From Flavobacteriaceae bacterium PS02293 (GTDB taxonomy: Bacteria; Bacteroidota; Bacteroidia; Flavobacteriales; Weeksellaceae), in NCBI GenBank assembly GCA_029960045.1, contig JASCOV010000001.1, positions 186,001 through 250,000 on the forward strand: 64,000 bases of DNA, read 5' to 3'. Position numbers and translations under genes: made by a program. Positions 31,668 through 40,611 of this stretch are shown in pieces. Every line of letters starts with the position of its first letter. The stretch's first letter is position 1. Under the pieces are notes generated by a model that ran no database searches, was not told the DNA's origin, and worked only from the letters and a program-made list of their open reading frames with translations.

Positions 31668-34328
31668 ATGAAAACAAAAATTACAACTTTGCTTCTGTTG
31701 CTGACCATAGCAATACAAGCGCAAACTCTCACATCATGGGCAAAAATGGCACCTCTGGGCGATAATTTTTCCAACAGGCAAGATGCCAGTATGGTGGCTT
31801 ATAATAATGAACTTTATATTTTCGGAGGTTATACTGGTATTGGTGGAGGGAAAGATTTTGTAAAGTATAATCTAAGTAGTGGAAAAATTACTAATCTAAA
31901 ATCATTTGACTATAATGTAGCAAATCCTACCGAGCAAGGAATTTTTGAGGTGGGAGGGAAATTTTATCTTATATATGGTAGTTCTTTGAAAGTTTATGAT
32001 CCTGTAACAGGAAATTGGACGACTACACCAATTGATAGTAGTTTTTTATCTACCAGGATTGGAGGTGGTTTTGTGATAGGAACTAATATCTATTTTATAA
32101 ATGAGTCTTCTGGTATGATAGCTTACAATACATTGACCAAAACATTTTCTCAAAAAGCCAATAAACCTGTGGCGAATGTTCGAGGTTTTTTTACTTTCAG
32201 TATCGGAAATAAGGGTTATTTGGGAGGCGGAACTGCATATCCTACTAACGGAAGTGTATCTCGAGCTGATTTTTATGAATATGATTCCGTAAATAATAAT
32301 TGGACGATAAAAGCTCAATTGCCTACTGGTGCAGAGTTTGGTACTGGTGTTTCTGTGAATGGAAAAGGCTATGCGGGCTTTGGTAATACCTATGGTAACA
32401 ATGTAACTACTGGTAGTCTAAAGTGGTACGAGTATAATCCTGTAACTAATTTATGGGTTGAAAAAGCAGATGGTAGCAATGGCGGATACCGTTCTGTGAC
32501 AACAAGTGTAGGAACAGATATCTACCGTTATGGTGGAGCAGGTATCCCAGCTACAGGAAATTATTTTAATCCTTTTAATGGTATCTTAAGAAAATATAAT
32601 ACAGTTAACAACCAATGGACAATTGTTGGAAAGTTGGGGCATAACCGTGAGCAAACTGCTGGAACGTACTCTAATGGGAAAATATATGTAGTAGGGGGTA
32701 TGGATGGCTACGGTATTTTACCAAATGATATTTTTGAGTATAATATTTCTGCCAATAACTGGCAAAAAAAAGCAGATTACATGCCCGCACAAAATCAATA
32801 TAATGCTAGGAACCTCGCAGTTTTAAACAACAAATTATATCTTGTAGGCGGTTACGATCCTCACAAGGGAAGTGGGGATTTATACAGTAATGCTGTTTTT
32901 GAGTATGATCTTATTACCAGTACTTGGGCAAGAAAAAATAATTATCCCTTAATTGCCGGAAATATTTTCACAACAGTTTATAATAATGAACTATTTGCTT
33001 TTGGTGGTATGTTTAATGGGGCAGATTTTTATTCTAACACATATAAATATAATCAGACTTCCGATTCTTGGACATCTCTGGCTTCTGCTCCAATAGGTAT
33101 ATCACAATATAATGGGAGTTTTTGCGCTATTGGCGATTATGTATATAATTTTTCTTATAGAAATAGCTATATCAATATTTATCGTTATTCCTTTTCTAAT
33201 AATAGTTGGGTTAATCTAACATTTAATAATTCCAATGTAGGAGCTGGCGGTGCAAGTGCAATCAGTTCTAAAATATTTACTTACAATAATAAAATTTATA
33301 TACTAACAGATTCTGTTATCAAAGAATTTAATACGACAACAAATCAGTTCACAGATGTAGATTCTTTTCTTAACGTACCTTTTAGTGCAAATTATCAAAC
33401 GGTAGTTTCTGCACCAGATGGTGTCTATTTTGGATTCGGGAATAGAATAGAATATCCTTCAAGAGGGATATCCAATAGTTTTACGAAATTAAGATTCAAT
33501 GCAGGAGTTGCTACGGATTATGGTATTTATAAAACTGGATTTTATGATGATGAATTGGGAGACGAGAATTATAACCCTGTTTGTAATTTAGGAAGTAATT
33601 TGGTTGGACTAAACTCAAACGGAAGTCTCTATGATTTTAAAGGGAATTTGTTTTCAAGTATTATCAATGCTCAATCTGGTCAAGTGGAGGGTGTTTGTAT
33701 GAATGTAGAGTCTCGTGATTTAGCTGCTGCTTATTACACAAACGTAGAAAATAACAAACGCAAAACTTATCTCAACAAAAGTTTTAGTATAAGTACTAAA
33801 ACTAGCAATGCTAAAGTACGATTCTATTTCACGGCTCAGGAGTTACAAACATTTGTCAATCAATATAATACTTTGTATGGGGTTTCAAAAACAATCAACG
33901 ATATCAAGATTGTGAGTTTCAGCAATTATCCTTCTATGGGAGATTTTAATCCATTAAATAATACAGGTATTAATAATAAAAATATCACTTTTACAATACA
34001 CGATTACGGAACTGATAAATATTTTGAGACAACCGATGCATTGAATCACGGAGAATTACATTTGTATTTGGAATCAGACGTTTTAGCTGTAGATGAAGCT
34101 AAAAACAAATCGCTTAATATCTATCCAAATCCTGTAAAAGATATTCTGTATATCCAAACTAACGGAGAAAATGTAAAAACGATTACGGTTTACGATGTTA
34201 GCGGTAAACAAATTTTCACTAGTAAAGCTGCTAAAGAAATCAATGTAAGTAAACTGCAGAAAGGTGCTTATATAGTGACTTTGGAAACAGATAAAGAAGT
34301 GAAAACTTTCAAAATGATTAAAAATTAA
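31668..34328 (+). CDS. Large kelch-repeat protein with T9SS type A sorting domain
   Basis: 886 residues. Signal peptide about 1-20 (LLTIAIQAQ). From about 25 to 620 runs a series of kelch-type blades, each with an aromatic-Gly-Gly core, such as NNELYIFGGYTG, NKGYLGGGTAYP, NGKIYVVGGMDG, NNKLYLVGGYDP and NNELFAFGGMFNG; two beta-propellers would be accommodated. Residues about 640-800 are an unassigned region. The C-terminus (about 805-886) is the sorting domain: KSLNIYPNPVKDILYI, TVYDVSGKQIF, LQKGAYIVTL and the basic end FKMIKN. The protein should be exported and surface-attached or released by T9SS. Kelch propellers usually bind proteins or glycans; the ligand here is unknown. Confidence 0.88.
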   Translation: MKTKITTLLLLLTIAIQAQTLTSWAKMAPLGDNFSNRQDASMVAYNNELYIFGGYTGIGGGKDFVKYNLSSGKITNLKSFDYNVANPTEQGIFEVGGKFYLIYGSSLKVYDPVTGNWTTTPIDSSFLSTRIGGGFVIGTNIYFINESSGMIAYNTLTKTFSQKANKPVANVRGFFTFSIGNKGYLGGGTAYPTNGSVSRADFYEYDSVNNNWTIKAQLPTGAEFGTGVSVNGKGYAGFGNTYGNNVTTGSLKWYEYNPVTNLWVEKADGSNGGYRSVTTSVGTDIYRYGGAGIPATGNYFNPFNGILRKYNTVNNQWTIVGKLGHNREQTAGTYSNGKIYVVGGMDGYGILPNDIFEYNISANNWQKKADYMPAQNQYNARNLAVLNNKLYLVGGYDPHKGSGDLYSNAVFEYDLITSTWARKNNYPLIAGNIFTTVYNNELFAFGGMFNGADFYSNTYKYNQTSDSWTSLASAPIGISQYNGSFCAIGDYVYNFSYRNSYINIYRYSFSNNSWVNLTFNNSNVGAGGASAISSKIFTYNNKIYILTDSVIKEFNTTTNQFTDVDSFLNVPFSANYQTVVSAPDGVYFGFGNRIEYPSRGISNSFTKLRFNAGVATDYGIYKTGFYDDELGDENYNPVCNLGSNLVGLNSNGSLYDFKGNLFSSIINAQSGQVEGVCMNVESRDLAAAYYTNVENNKRKTYLNKSFSISTKTSNAKVRFYFTAQELQTFVNQYNTLYGVSKTINDIKIVSFSNYPSMGDFNPLNNTGINNKNITFTIHDYGTDKYFETTDALNHGELHLYLESDVLAVDEAKNKSLNIYPNPVKDILYIQTNGENVKTITVYDVSGKQIFTSKAAKEINVSKLQKGAYIVTLETDKEVKTFKMIKN

Positions 34329-34347
34329 ATTTCCGATTTTTCAATAG

Positions 34348-34391
34348 AAAAAAGACCTCAGAGAAAATTTCCCCCGAGGTCTTTTATTTTT
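34348..34391. terminator. Bidirectional terminator between convergent genes
   Basis: Arms AAAAGACCTC (34350-34359) and GAGGTCTTTT (34376-34385) are perfect complements, with A-rich and T-rich flanks serving the kelch gene (plus) and the DUF4349 gene (minus). Confidence 0.85.
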
Positions 34392-35245
34392 TATTCTTTA
34401 GACTTTATTCTTCGCTTTCTCCATTTTCTAAAGATGATGATCAGAATTGGGATGATTAATAAAAATGGCCAATAAGAAATCAATCCAAGAACAAATCCAA
34501 TAAAATTATTCCATCCAGCAGCAATCGAATCTGCAAACTGACTTCCGAATCCAATCTTTGAAGTCACGGAATCTCTTGGTTTGTTTTTTATTAAAGAAAG
34601 TTCAATTGTGCTGTATTTTACCTTATCGTCTATGAATTTTAATCTACCTTTTGATGATTCTATTTCCTCTTCCAATGCACGGATGTTTTCCTGGATTTCG
34701 AGAATGTCTTTTGTGGAATTACTCTTTTTCAGAAGGTCACGGTATTTTTCTAAATAAGTTAATTTGTTTTGAAGTCTGATAGAAACATCGGTGTATTCTT
34801 CTGTAACATCGTCTGTACTTATATTTTTTGAAATAACATTTCCAAGACCTTGATCCATAGATTGCAAAAGGTTATCAAAATTCTGATTAGGAACTCTAAT
34901 TGTCATTTTCAGCGTTTCCTGATCTTCGTTGTTGCTGAAAAATTCGCCTTGTTTGTAAGCATTATTTTTTTTAAGATTTTCAGTGATAATTTTTTGTGAC
35001 TTTGTAATGTCGCCAACTTCTATTTCGATCCTTCCGTTTTTGATGATTTTGCTTGATATTTTTTGTGGTTCAGAAGGAGAAGCTACTTTTTCTGAAATTC
35101 GATTCGGAGGCGGAGGCGATTTTTCCACTTCTGTTTCATCCATTACAGATACCAGAGCAGCATCCATAGAAACTGCCTCATTATGATGATCTTGTTTTCC
35201 GCAAGAAATAAAGAAAACTATAATTAATAAATATAAATTTCGCAT
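34391..35245 (-). CDS. DUF4349 membrane lipoprotein
   Basis: 284 residues. A lipoprotein signal is present (LIIVFFISCGKQ, Cys about residue 15). The DUF4349 domain spans about 65-265: IIKNGRIEIEVGDITKSQKI, MTIRVPNQNFDNLLQSMD, DVTEEYTDVSIRLQNKLTYL and a coiled coil ILEIQENIRALEEEIESSKG. A transmembrane helix near the C-terminus (ISYWPFLLIIPILIIIFRKW, about 257-276) is followed by a basic tail, so the protein is fixed to the membrane. No enzymatic function is established for this family. It lies 103 bases downstream of metG on the same strand, beyond a metG terminator, so it is probably transcribed separately. Confidence 0.85.
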   Translation of the reverse strand: MRNLYLLIIVFFISCGKQDHHNEAVSMDAALVSVMDETEVEKSPPPPNRISEKVASPSEPQKISSKIIKNGRIEIEVGDITKSQKIITENLKKNNAYKQGEFFSNNEDQETLKMTIRVPNQNFDNLLQSMDQGLGNVISKNISTDDVTEEYTDVSIRLQNKLTYLEKYRDLLKKSNSTKDILEIQENIRALEEEIESSKGRLKFIDDKVKYSTIELSLIKNKPRDSVTSKIGFGSQFADSIAAGWNNFIGFVLGLISYWPFLLIIPILIIIFRKWRKRRIKSKE

Positions 35246-35285
35246 AGATTGTTTTGAATTTGTGAATCGATAGCAATAATTGTGC

Positions 35286-35322
35286 GAAAAAAAAGATTTT
35301 TTAGTAATTCTAAAAGATCTTT
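35286..35322 (-). terminator. Terminator of metG (minus strand)
   Basis: AAAGATCTTTTAG and CTAAAAAATCTTT pair with one mismatch on the minus strand, loop AATTA, followed by a run of eight T. Confidence 0.7.
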
Positions 35323-35348
35323 TTAATTTATTCAGTAAAAATTTAATT

Positions 35349-37436
35349 TTATCCTATTTCAATTCCGTTTCCTACAGTCTCGTCAGGAGTTACAAAAGTT
35401 AATTTTCCGTCTGATTTTGTTGTTAAAAGGAACATTCCTTGAGATTCTATTCCTCTGATTTTTCTTGGAGCAAGATTTAATAAAATCATCACTTGTTTTC
35501 CGATCAATTCTTCTGGTTTAAAGCTTTCTGCCACACCGGAAACTACAGTTCTTACATCAACGCCAGTATCAACTGTAAATTTCAGAAGCTTGTCCGCTTT
35601 TTCTACTTTTTCTGCTGTCAAAATAGTTGCAGTTCTCAAATCGATTTTAGTAAAATCATCGAATTGAATTTGATCTTTTTCCGGCAACAAAATTTTAGGA
35701 ATCTGAGCTTCTGCTTCTGCACCTTCAGATTGTGAAACCGTTTGAAGAGCGATTGCTTTTTTGTTCTCCTCTTTAGTATTCTCTAATTTTTGAATTTGGA
35801 ACTCTATTGTAGCATCTTCAATTTTTGAGAAAAGAAGAGAAGCTTCATTGATTTTGTGTCCGGTTTCGATTAGGATATTTTTAGTTTCGATATCACTCCA
35901 GTTCAGTTTTTCAACATTGAACATTGTTAGTAATTTCTCAGAACTGAAAGGCATAAATGGCTCTGATAACTGAGCTAAAGCTACTGCTATCTGAGCGCCA
36001 ACAAATAAAGAATGAGCCGCTTTTTCTGGATCGGTTTTGATCGTTTTCCAAGGTTCTTCAACTTGCAAATATTGATTTCCAAATCTCGCCAGATTCATCA
36101 ACGCTGTCAATGAATTTCGGAATTCAAACTTTTCTAAAGATTGAGCTATTTCTGCTGCTGATCTTTTGATTTCAACCAATTCTTCTGCATCTGCATTTCC
36201 TGCTGGAATTACGCCGTCGTAATATTTATGAATCAAAACTGCAACTCTATTGATAAAGTTCCCGAAGATTCCCACCAATTCTGAATTATTTTTGGTCTGA
36301 AAATCTTTCCACGTAAAGTTATTATCCTTAGTTTCCGGAGCTGAAGAAAGTAATGCGTAACGCAAAACATCCTGTTGTCCCGGGAATTCTTCTACATATT
36401 CGTGAGCCCAAACTGCCCAGTTTCTTGATGTTGAAATTTTTTCATTTTCAAGATTAAGAAATTCGAAAGCCGGAACATTAGTTGGCATAATGTAATCGCC
36501 GTGAGCCTTCATCATCGCAGGGAAAATGATGCAATGGAAAACAATATTGTCCTTCCCAATGAAATGAATCAAATCAGATTCTGGATTTTGCCAGTAATCT
36601 TTCCAGTTTTTACCGGTTTTTTCTGCCCATTCCTGAGTGAAAGAAATGTAACCAATTGGTGCATCGAACCAAACGTAAAGTACTTTTCCATCTGCATTTG
36701 GTAATGGAACAGGAACACCCCAGTTGAGGTCGCGCGTTATTGCTCTTGGTTTCAAACCGTCGTTCAGCCAGGATTTTACCTGTCCGTAAACATTGGTTTT
36801 CCAGTCGTCTTTATGACCTTCGATGATCCATTCGTTTAGGAAAGTTTCATAGTCATTTAAGGGTAAATACCAGTTTTTGGTTTCCTTCAAGATTGGAACA
36901 TTTCCACTCAACATAGAATGTGGATTGATTAATTCTGAAGGAGAAAGGGTAGAACCGCAATTTTCACATTGATCTCCGTAAGCGTTTACGTTGCCACAAT
37001 TTGGACAAGTTCCTACAATATATCTGTCAGCCAAAAATTCGTTTGCCTGCTCATCAAAATATTGTTCGGAAACTTCCTCAGTAAATTTCTCCTTATTATA
37101 TAATGTCTTGAAAAAATCCTGACTTACATCATAATGTTTTGGAGACGTAGTTCTGGAATATTCATCAAAAGAAATCCCAAGATCTGCAAAAGATTGTTTG
37201 ATAATTCCGTGATATTTGTCCACGATATCCTGAGGCGTTACACCTTCTTTTTTTGCACGAATAGTGATCGGGATGCCGTGTTCATCGCTTCCGCAAATAA
37301 AAGCAACATCTTTTCCCAATCTTCTCTGGAATCTTGCATAGACGTCTGCCGGAATGTAAACTCCCGCCAAATGCCCTATATGAACCGGTCCGTTTGCGTA
37401 AGGCAACGCTGCCGTAATCAATTTTCTGTCTGACAT
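35349..37436 (-). CDS. metG: Methionyl-tRNA synthetase with C-terminal tRNA-binding domain
   Basis: 695 residues, the long form. It charges tRNA(Met) with methionine. HIGH motif at 19-22 (GPVHIGHLAG); the KMSKS loop is KISTS (about 331-335), a common variant in this enzyme. A zinc-knuckle segment CPNCGNVNAYGDQCENCGS (about 144-162) marks the MetG1-type connective peptide. The anticodon-binding helical domain covers about 390-550. The last 110 residues (about 585-695) are an OB-fold EMAP-II-like tRNA-binding and dimerisation domain: FDDFTKIDLRTATILTAEKV, VSGVAESFKPEELIGKQVMI and IESQGMFLL. It has its own promoter (37458-37465) and terminator. Confidence 0.97.
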   Translation of the reverse strand: MSDRKLITAALPYANGPVHIGHLAGVYIPADVYARFQRRLGKDVAFICGSDEHGIPITIRAKKEGVTPQDIVDKYHGIIKQSFADLGISFDEYSRTTSPKHYDVSQDFFKTLYNKEKFTEEVSEQYFDEQANEFLADRYIVGTCPNCGNVNAYGDQCENCGSTLSPSELINPHSMLSGNVPILKETKNWYLPLNDYETFLNEWIIEGHKDDWKTNVYGQVKSWLNDGLKPRAITRDLNWGVPVPLPNADGKVLYVWFDAPIGYISFTQEWAEKTGKNWKDYWQNPESDLIHFIGKDNIVFHCIIFPAMMKAHGDYIMPTNVPAFEFLNLENEKISTSRNWAVWAHEYVEEFPGQQDVLRYALLSSAPETKDNNFTWKDFQTKNNSELVGIFGNFINRVAVLIHKYYDGVIPAGNADAEELVEIKRSAAEIAQSLEKFEFRNSLTALMNLARFGNQYLQVEEPWKTIKTDPEKAAHSLFVGAQIAVALAQLSEPFMPFSSEKLLTMFNVEKLNWSDIETKNILIETGHKINEASLLFSKIEDATIEFQIQKLENTKEENKKAIALQTVSQSEGAEAEAQIPKILLPEKDQIQFDDFTKIDLRTATILTAEKVEKADKLLKFTVDTGVDVRTVVSGVAESFKPEELIGKQVMILLNLAPRKIRGIESQGMFLLTTKSDGKLTFVTPDETVGNGIEIG

Positions 37437-37457
37437 TATAATCTGAAATTAGATTTG

Positions 37458-37465
37458 CAAAAATA
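37458..37465 (-). promoter_or_regulatory. -7 element TATTTTTG for metG (minus strand)
   Basis: Exact TAnnTTTG match on the minus strand, 21 bases before the metG ATG at 37436. Confidence 0.55.
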
Positions 37466-37620
37466 CAATTTTCCGTGTAAAAACTGGTGTGGTTTGCATA
37501 TTATTAATTTGATGATGAATGTTAAAAAGTGTTCGAATATCGATAATCAAAATTTTAACATTTGTTGATTTAGATTTCATTTTTCATTAATATAGGATTA
37601 ATATTGGTTAATTTAGGAGA

Positions 37621-37683
37621 AAAAAACGTTAAACAATCGTTTAAAAATATGTTAAAATTTCACATTTGGTAAAAAAACGTTAA
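37621..37683. promoter_or_regulatory. Direct repeats AAAAAACGTTAA upstream of the starch locus
   Basis: The 12-base sequence occurs exactly at 37621-37632 and 37672-37683, a centre distance of 51 bases, about five helical turns. Each contains the AACGTT palindrome. It is a candidate site for a starch-responsive regulator; no regulator gene is in the window. Confidence 0.4.
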
Positions 37684-37875
37684 TAGTTTTAAGTATTTGA
37701 TTTTTAGTTTTTTAGATATGATTTTTAAGTTATTTACTGTAATTTTTTGTCCTGAAAACAACAATTTTAAAAATATTTTAACAGAATGTTGTTTTTTTTA
37801 TAAATTGCGAAACAGGATCAGGTATGATTCTGAAACAAATTTGAAAATAATATAAACCTTAAAAATTTATTTTTT

Positions 37876-40599
37876 GTGAGAAACTATAATGTATTAAAAA
37901 TTGCTCCCGCATTCTTATTGCTCGGATCAATGTTACATGCACAACAAAAGGATACGGTAAAAAAAGAAACCGAGATCGAGCAGGTTGTGCTGATTGGTTA
38001 TGGTAAGCAGAAGAAGTCTGATCTTACAGGGTCTATCACTTCTATTACCTCAAAAGATTTTAATGGAGGAGCAAATAATCCGGCTCAACTTATTCAAGGG
38101 AAAACACCTGGTGTTTCTATTGTGAATAATAGTGGTGCTCCTGGTGCGGGGGCTTCCATTAGAATTAGAGGGATCGGCTCTTTACAAGGATCTCAAGCTC
38201 CATTGATCGTTATTGATGGTGTTCCTCAGGATTTTAGCGGAATTAGTGGAGCTTCGGATCCGCTTTCTTTAATTAATCCAAATGATATACAAACATTTGA
38301 TATTCTTAAAGATGCTTCTGCTACAGCAATTTATGGTAATAGAGCTTCTAACGGGGTTATTTTGATTACCACAAAACAAGGTACGGCCGGTAAACTTAAA
38401 GTTAATTTTTCAACAATGATGTCGGTTTCTACAAAGATGGGAAATGTACCTACTCTTAATGGAAATCAATATCGTGATTTTGTGAATAGTTTTGCAAATG
38501 ATACTTATAAGGCCTATTTGGGAAAAGCTGATACAAATTGGCAGAATCAAATTTACCAAGAAGCTTGGGGTACAGATAATAATTTGGCTTTATCAGGAGG
38601 TATAAAAGGATTGCCATACAGATTATCTATCGGTTATAATGATCAAAATGGTATTGTTAAAACCAATTCTTTTAAAAGAACCTCTGTTGGATTAAACTTA
38701 AATCCTAAGTTTTTTGATAATCATTTATCAATTAACTTAAATGCAAAAGGTACTTTTAATGATAACCGTTTTCCAGCGGGAGGCGTCATTGGAAGTGCAA
38801 CTTATTTTGATCCTACACAAAATATATACTCTGGAAATTCTAATTATGGGGGATATTACGAGTGGTTACTTAATAATAGTTTAAATGTTAACTCAAATGC
38901 TAATCCATTAGCTCAATTGGAAGCTGTAAGAGATATGTCTTCTGTATGGAGAGGTTTAGGTAACATTCAGATTGATTATAAATTCCATTTTCTTCCAGAT
39001 TTACATTTTAATGTGAATGCTGGTTATGATTATTCAAAAGGAGAAGGTTTCACAAGAATAAGCCCGATTTACAAGTCAGGATTTAATATTTTAGGTTCAA
39101 ACAGAGAGTATTCTGTTGAAAAGAAAAACAAATTACTAGAAACTTACCTTAGTTACACAAAAAATATATCTGCAATAGATACTAATGTAGATTTGACAGC
39201 TGGATATTCTTATCAAGATTTTGAAACTCAAAGTCCTTTTATCCAAACTCTTCAGGGTAACGGAGATATTGGAGCTACCACGCCACAAGTAGATAAAAAA
39301 ATGGTTTTGTTATCTTTCTATGGTAGAGGTATTTTTACAATTGCTAATAAGTATATTGTATCTGCTTCCATCAGAAGGGATGGTTCTTCAAGATTTTTTA
39401 ACGGAACCAGAGACAATGTATGGGGTAACTTTCCAGGGGTTTCTTTAGCGTGGAAAGTTAATGAAGAAAATTTCTTAAAAGATACTGGACTTAATACTTT
39501 AAAGGTAAGAGCGGGTTGGGGTAAAACTGGAAATCAAGAATTAGGAGATAATTATTATCCTGCTTATGCAATCTATTCTCCAAGTGTTTTAGGTGCTGAA
39601 TATATTTTTGGTTCTCAAACATACTATATGTTAAGACCGGATATCTATAATCCATTATTGACTTGGGAAACCACAACGACAAAAAATGCGGGTATCGATT
39701 TTGGGTTTGCTAAAAACAGAGTTTATGGATCTATTGATGTTTATCAAAAGAAAGCGGAAGATCTATTAGTAAGAGCTGATATTGCTGCAGGAGATTTGAG
39801 TAATTCAAATATTGTAAATGCTGGTAATATGGATACAAAAGGTATAGAAGGATCTATTACATTTGTCCCTATTAAAAGTGAAAATGCTACTTGGGAAGTT
39901 TCCTTTAATGCTACTCATTATAAATCCGAAGTTACAAATCTTGTAAGGGGAGCAGATGAGTCTTACTTCATCGCAACTGGAGATATAGCTGGAGGGGTAG
40001 GTAATAAAATTCAAGCTCATGTCGTAGGTTATAATCCTTATTCATTCAGAGTGTTCCAACAAGTATATGGTTCAGATGGTAAACCGTTGGATGGTGTATA
40101 TGTTGATAGAAACGGTGATGGAAAGATCAATGCGGATGATATGTATTATTACAAATCCAACCAGCCTGATGTGACTCTTGGTTTCAATACAAAGTTCTCA
40201 TACAAAAATTGGGATGCTAGCTTAAGTGCAAGAGCTGTGATTGGAAATTATGTTTATAACAATGCTGCTTCTAACAGTTCATTGCAGTCTTCTGCTACTA
40301 ATAACTATCTTCAGAATGTATATTATACAGCTGCAGAGTACAGATTTAGTACGCCTCAATTATTCTCTGATATTTTTGTAGAAAATGCTTCTTTCTTTAG
40401 GTTGGATAATGTGAACGTAGGTTATAGCTTTAAAGATATCTTTTCAAAAGGAAGTTCTTTAAGAGTTTATGGAATGGCTCAAAATGTATTTGTCATTTCA
40501 GATTATACAGGAGTAGATCCTGAAGTTTTTGGAGGAATTGATAATGGTTATTATCAAATGCCCAAAATTTATTCTTTAGGGTTTAATTATAATTTTTAA
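37876..40599 (+). CDS. susC: SusC/RagA-type TonB-dependent outer-membrane transporter
   Basis: 907 residues from a GTG start (an ATG in this frame is not available near the signal peptide MRNYNVLKIAPAFLLLGSML, cleaved after HAQ). The mature protein starts almost directly with the TonB-box/plug region (EIEQVVLIGYGKQKKSDLTG, about 33-52; then GKTPGVSIVNNSGAPGAG and IRIRGIGSLQGSQAPLIVID). The N-terminal carboxypeptidase-regulatory domain of many SusC proteins is absent, giving a short form. A 22-strand barrel follows, ending in SLGFNYNF with the terminal Phe. It imports maltooligosaccharides with the SusD lid encoded 12 bases downstream. Substrate specificity is inferred from the GH13 and GH97 neighbours. 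Confidence 0.93.
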   Translation: MRNYNVLKIAPAFLLLGSMLHAQQKDTVKKETEIEQVVLIGYGKQKKSDLTGSITSITSKDFNGGANNPAQLIQGKTPGVSIVNNSGAPGAGASIRIRGIGSLQGSQAPLIVIDGVPQDFSGISGASDPLSLINPNDIQTFDILKDASATAIYGNRASNGVILITTKQGTAGKLKVNFSTMMSVSTKMGNVPTLNGNQYRDFVNSFANDTYKAYLGKADTNWQNQIYQEAWGTDNNLALSGGIKGLPYRLSIGYNDQNGIVKTNSFKRTSVGLNLNPKFFDNHLSINLNAKGTFNDNRFPAGGVIGSATYFDPTQNIYSGNSNYGGYYEWLLNNSLNVNSNANPLAQLEAVRDMSSVWRGLGNIQIDYKFHFLPDLHFNVNAGYDYSKGEGFTRISPIYKSGFNILGSNREYSVEKKNKLLETYLSYTKNISAIDTNVDLTAGYSYQDFETQSPFIQTLQGNGDIGATTPQVDKKMVLLSFYGRGIFTIANKYIVSASIRRDGSSRFFNGTRDNVWGNFPGVSLAWKVNEENFLKDTGLNTLKVRAGWGKTGNQELGDNYYPAYAIYSPSVLGAEYIFGSQTYYMLRPDIYNPLLTWETTTTKNAGIDFGFAKNRVYGSIDVYQKKAEDLLVRADIAAGDLSNSNIVNAGNMDTKGIEGSITFVPIKSENATWEVSFNATHYKSEVTNLVRGADESYFIATGDIAGGVGNKIQAHVVGYNPYSFRVFQQVYGSDGKPLDGVYVDRNGDGKINADDMYYYKSNQPDVTLGFNTKFSYKNWDASLSARAVIGNYVYNNAASNSSLQSSATNNYLQNVYYTAAEYRFSTPQLFSDIFVENASFFRLDNVNVGYSFKDIFSKGSSLRVYGMAQNVFVISDYTGVDPEVFGGIDNGYYQMPKIYSLGFNYNF

Positions 40600-40611
40600 T
40601 AAGAAAGAAAA

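Larger units (their letters stand above)
37437..37875. other. 439-base divergent promoter region, metG / susC
   Basis: Very AT-rich. It holds the metG promoter near its left end, a TTAATATAGGATTAATATTGG region (about 37587-37607) with internal repetition, and two exact direct repeats AAAAAACGTTAA at 37621-37632 and 37672-37683. No coding sequence seen. No perfect TAnnTTTG element lies just before susC, so its promoter could not be placed. Confidence 0.55.
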
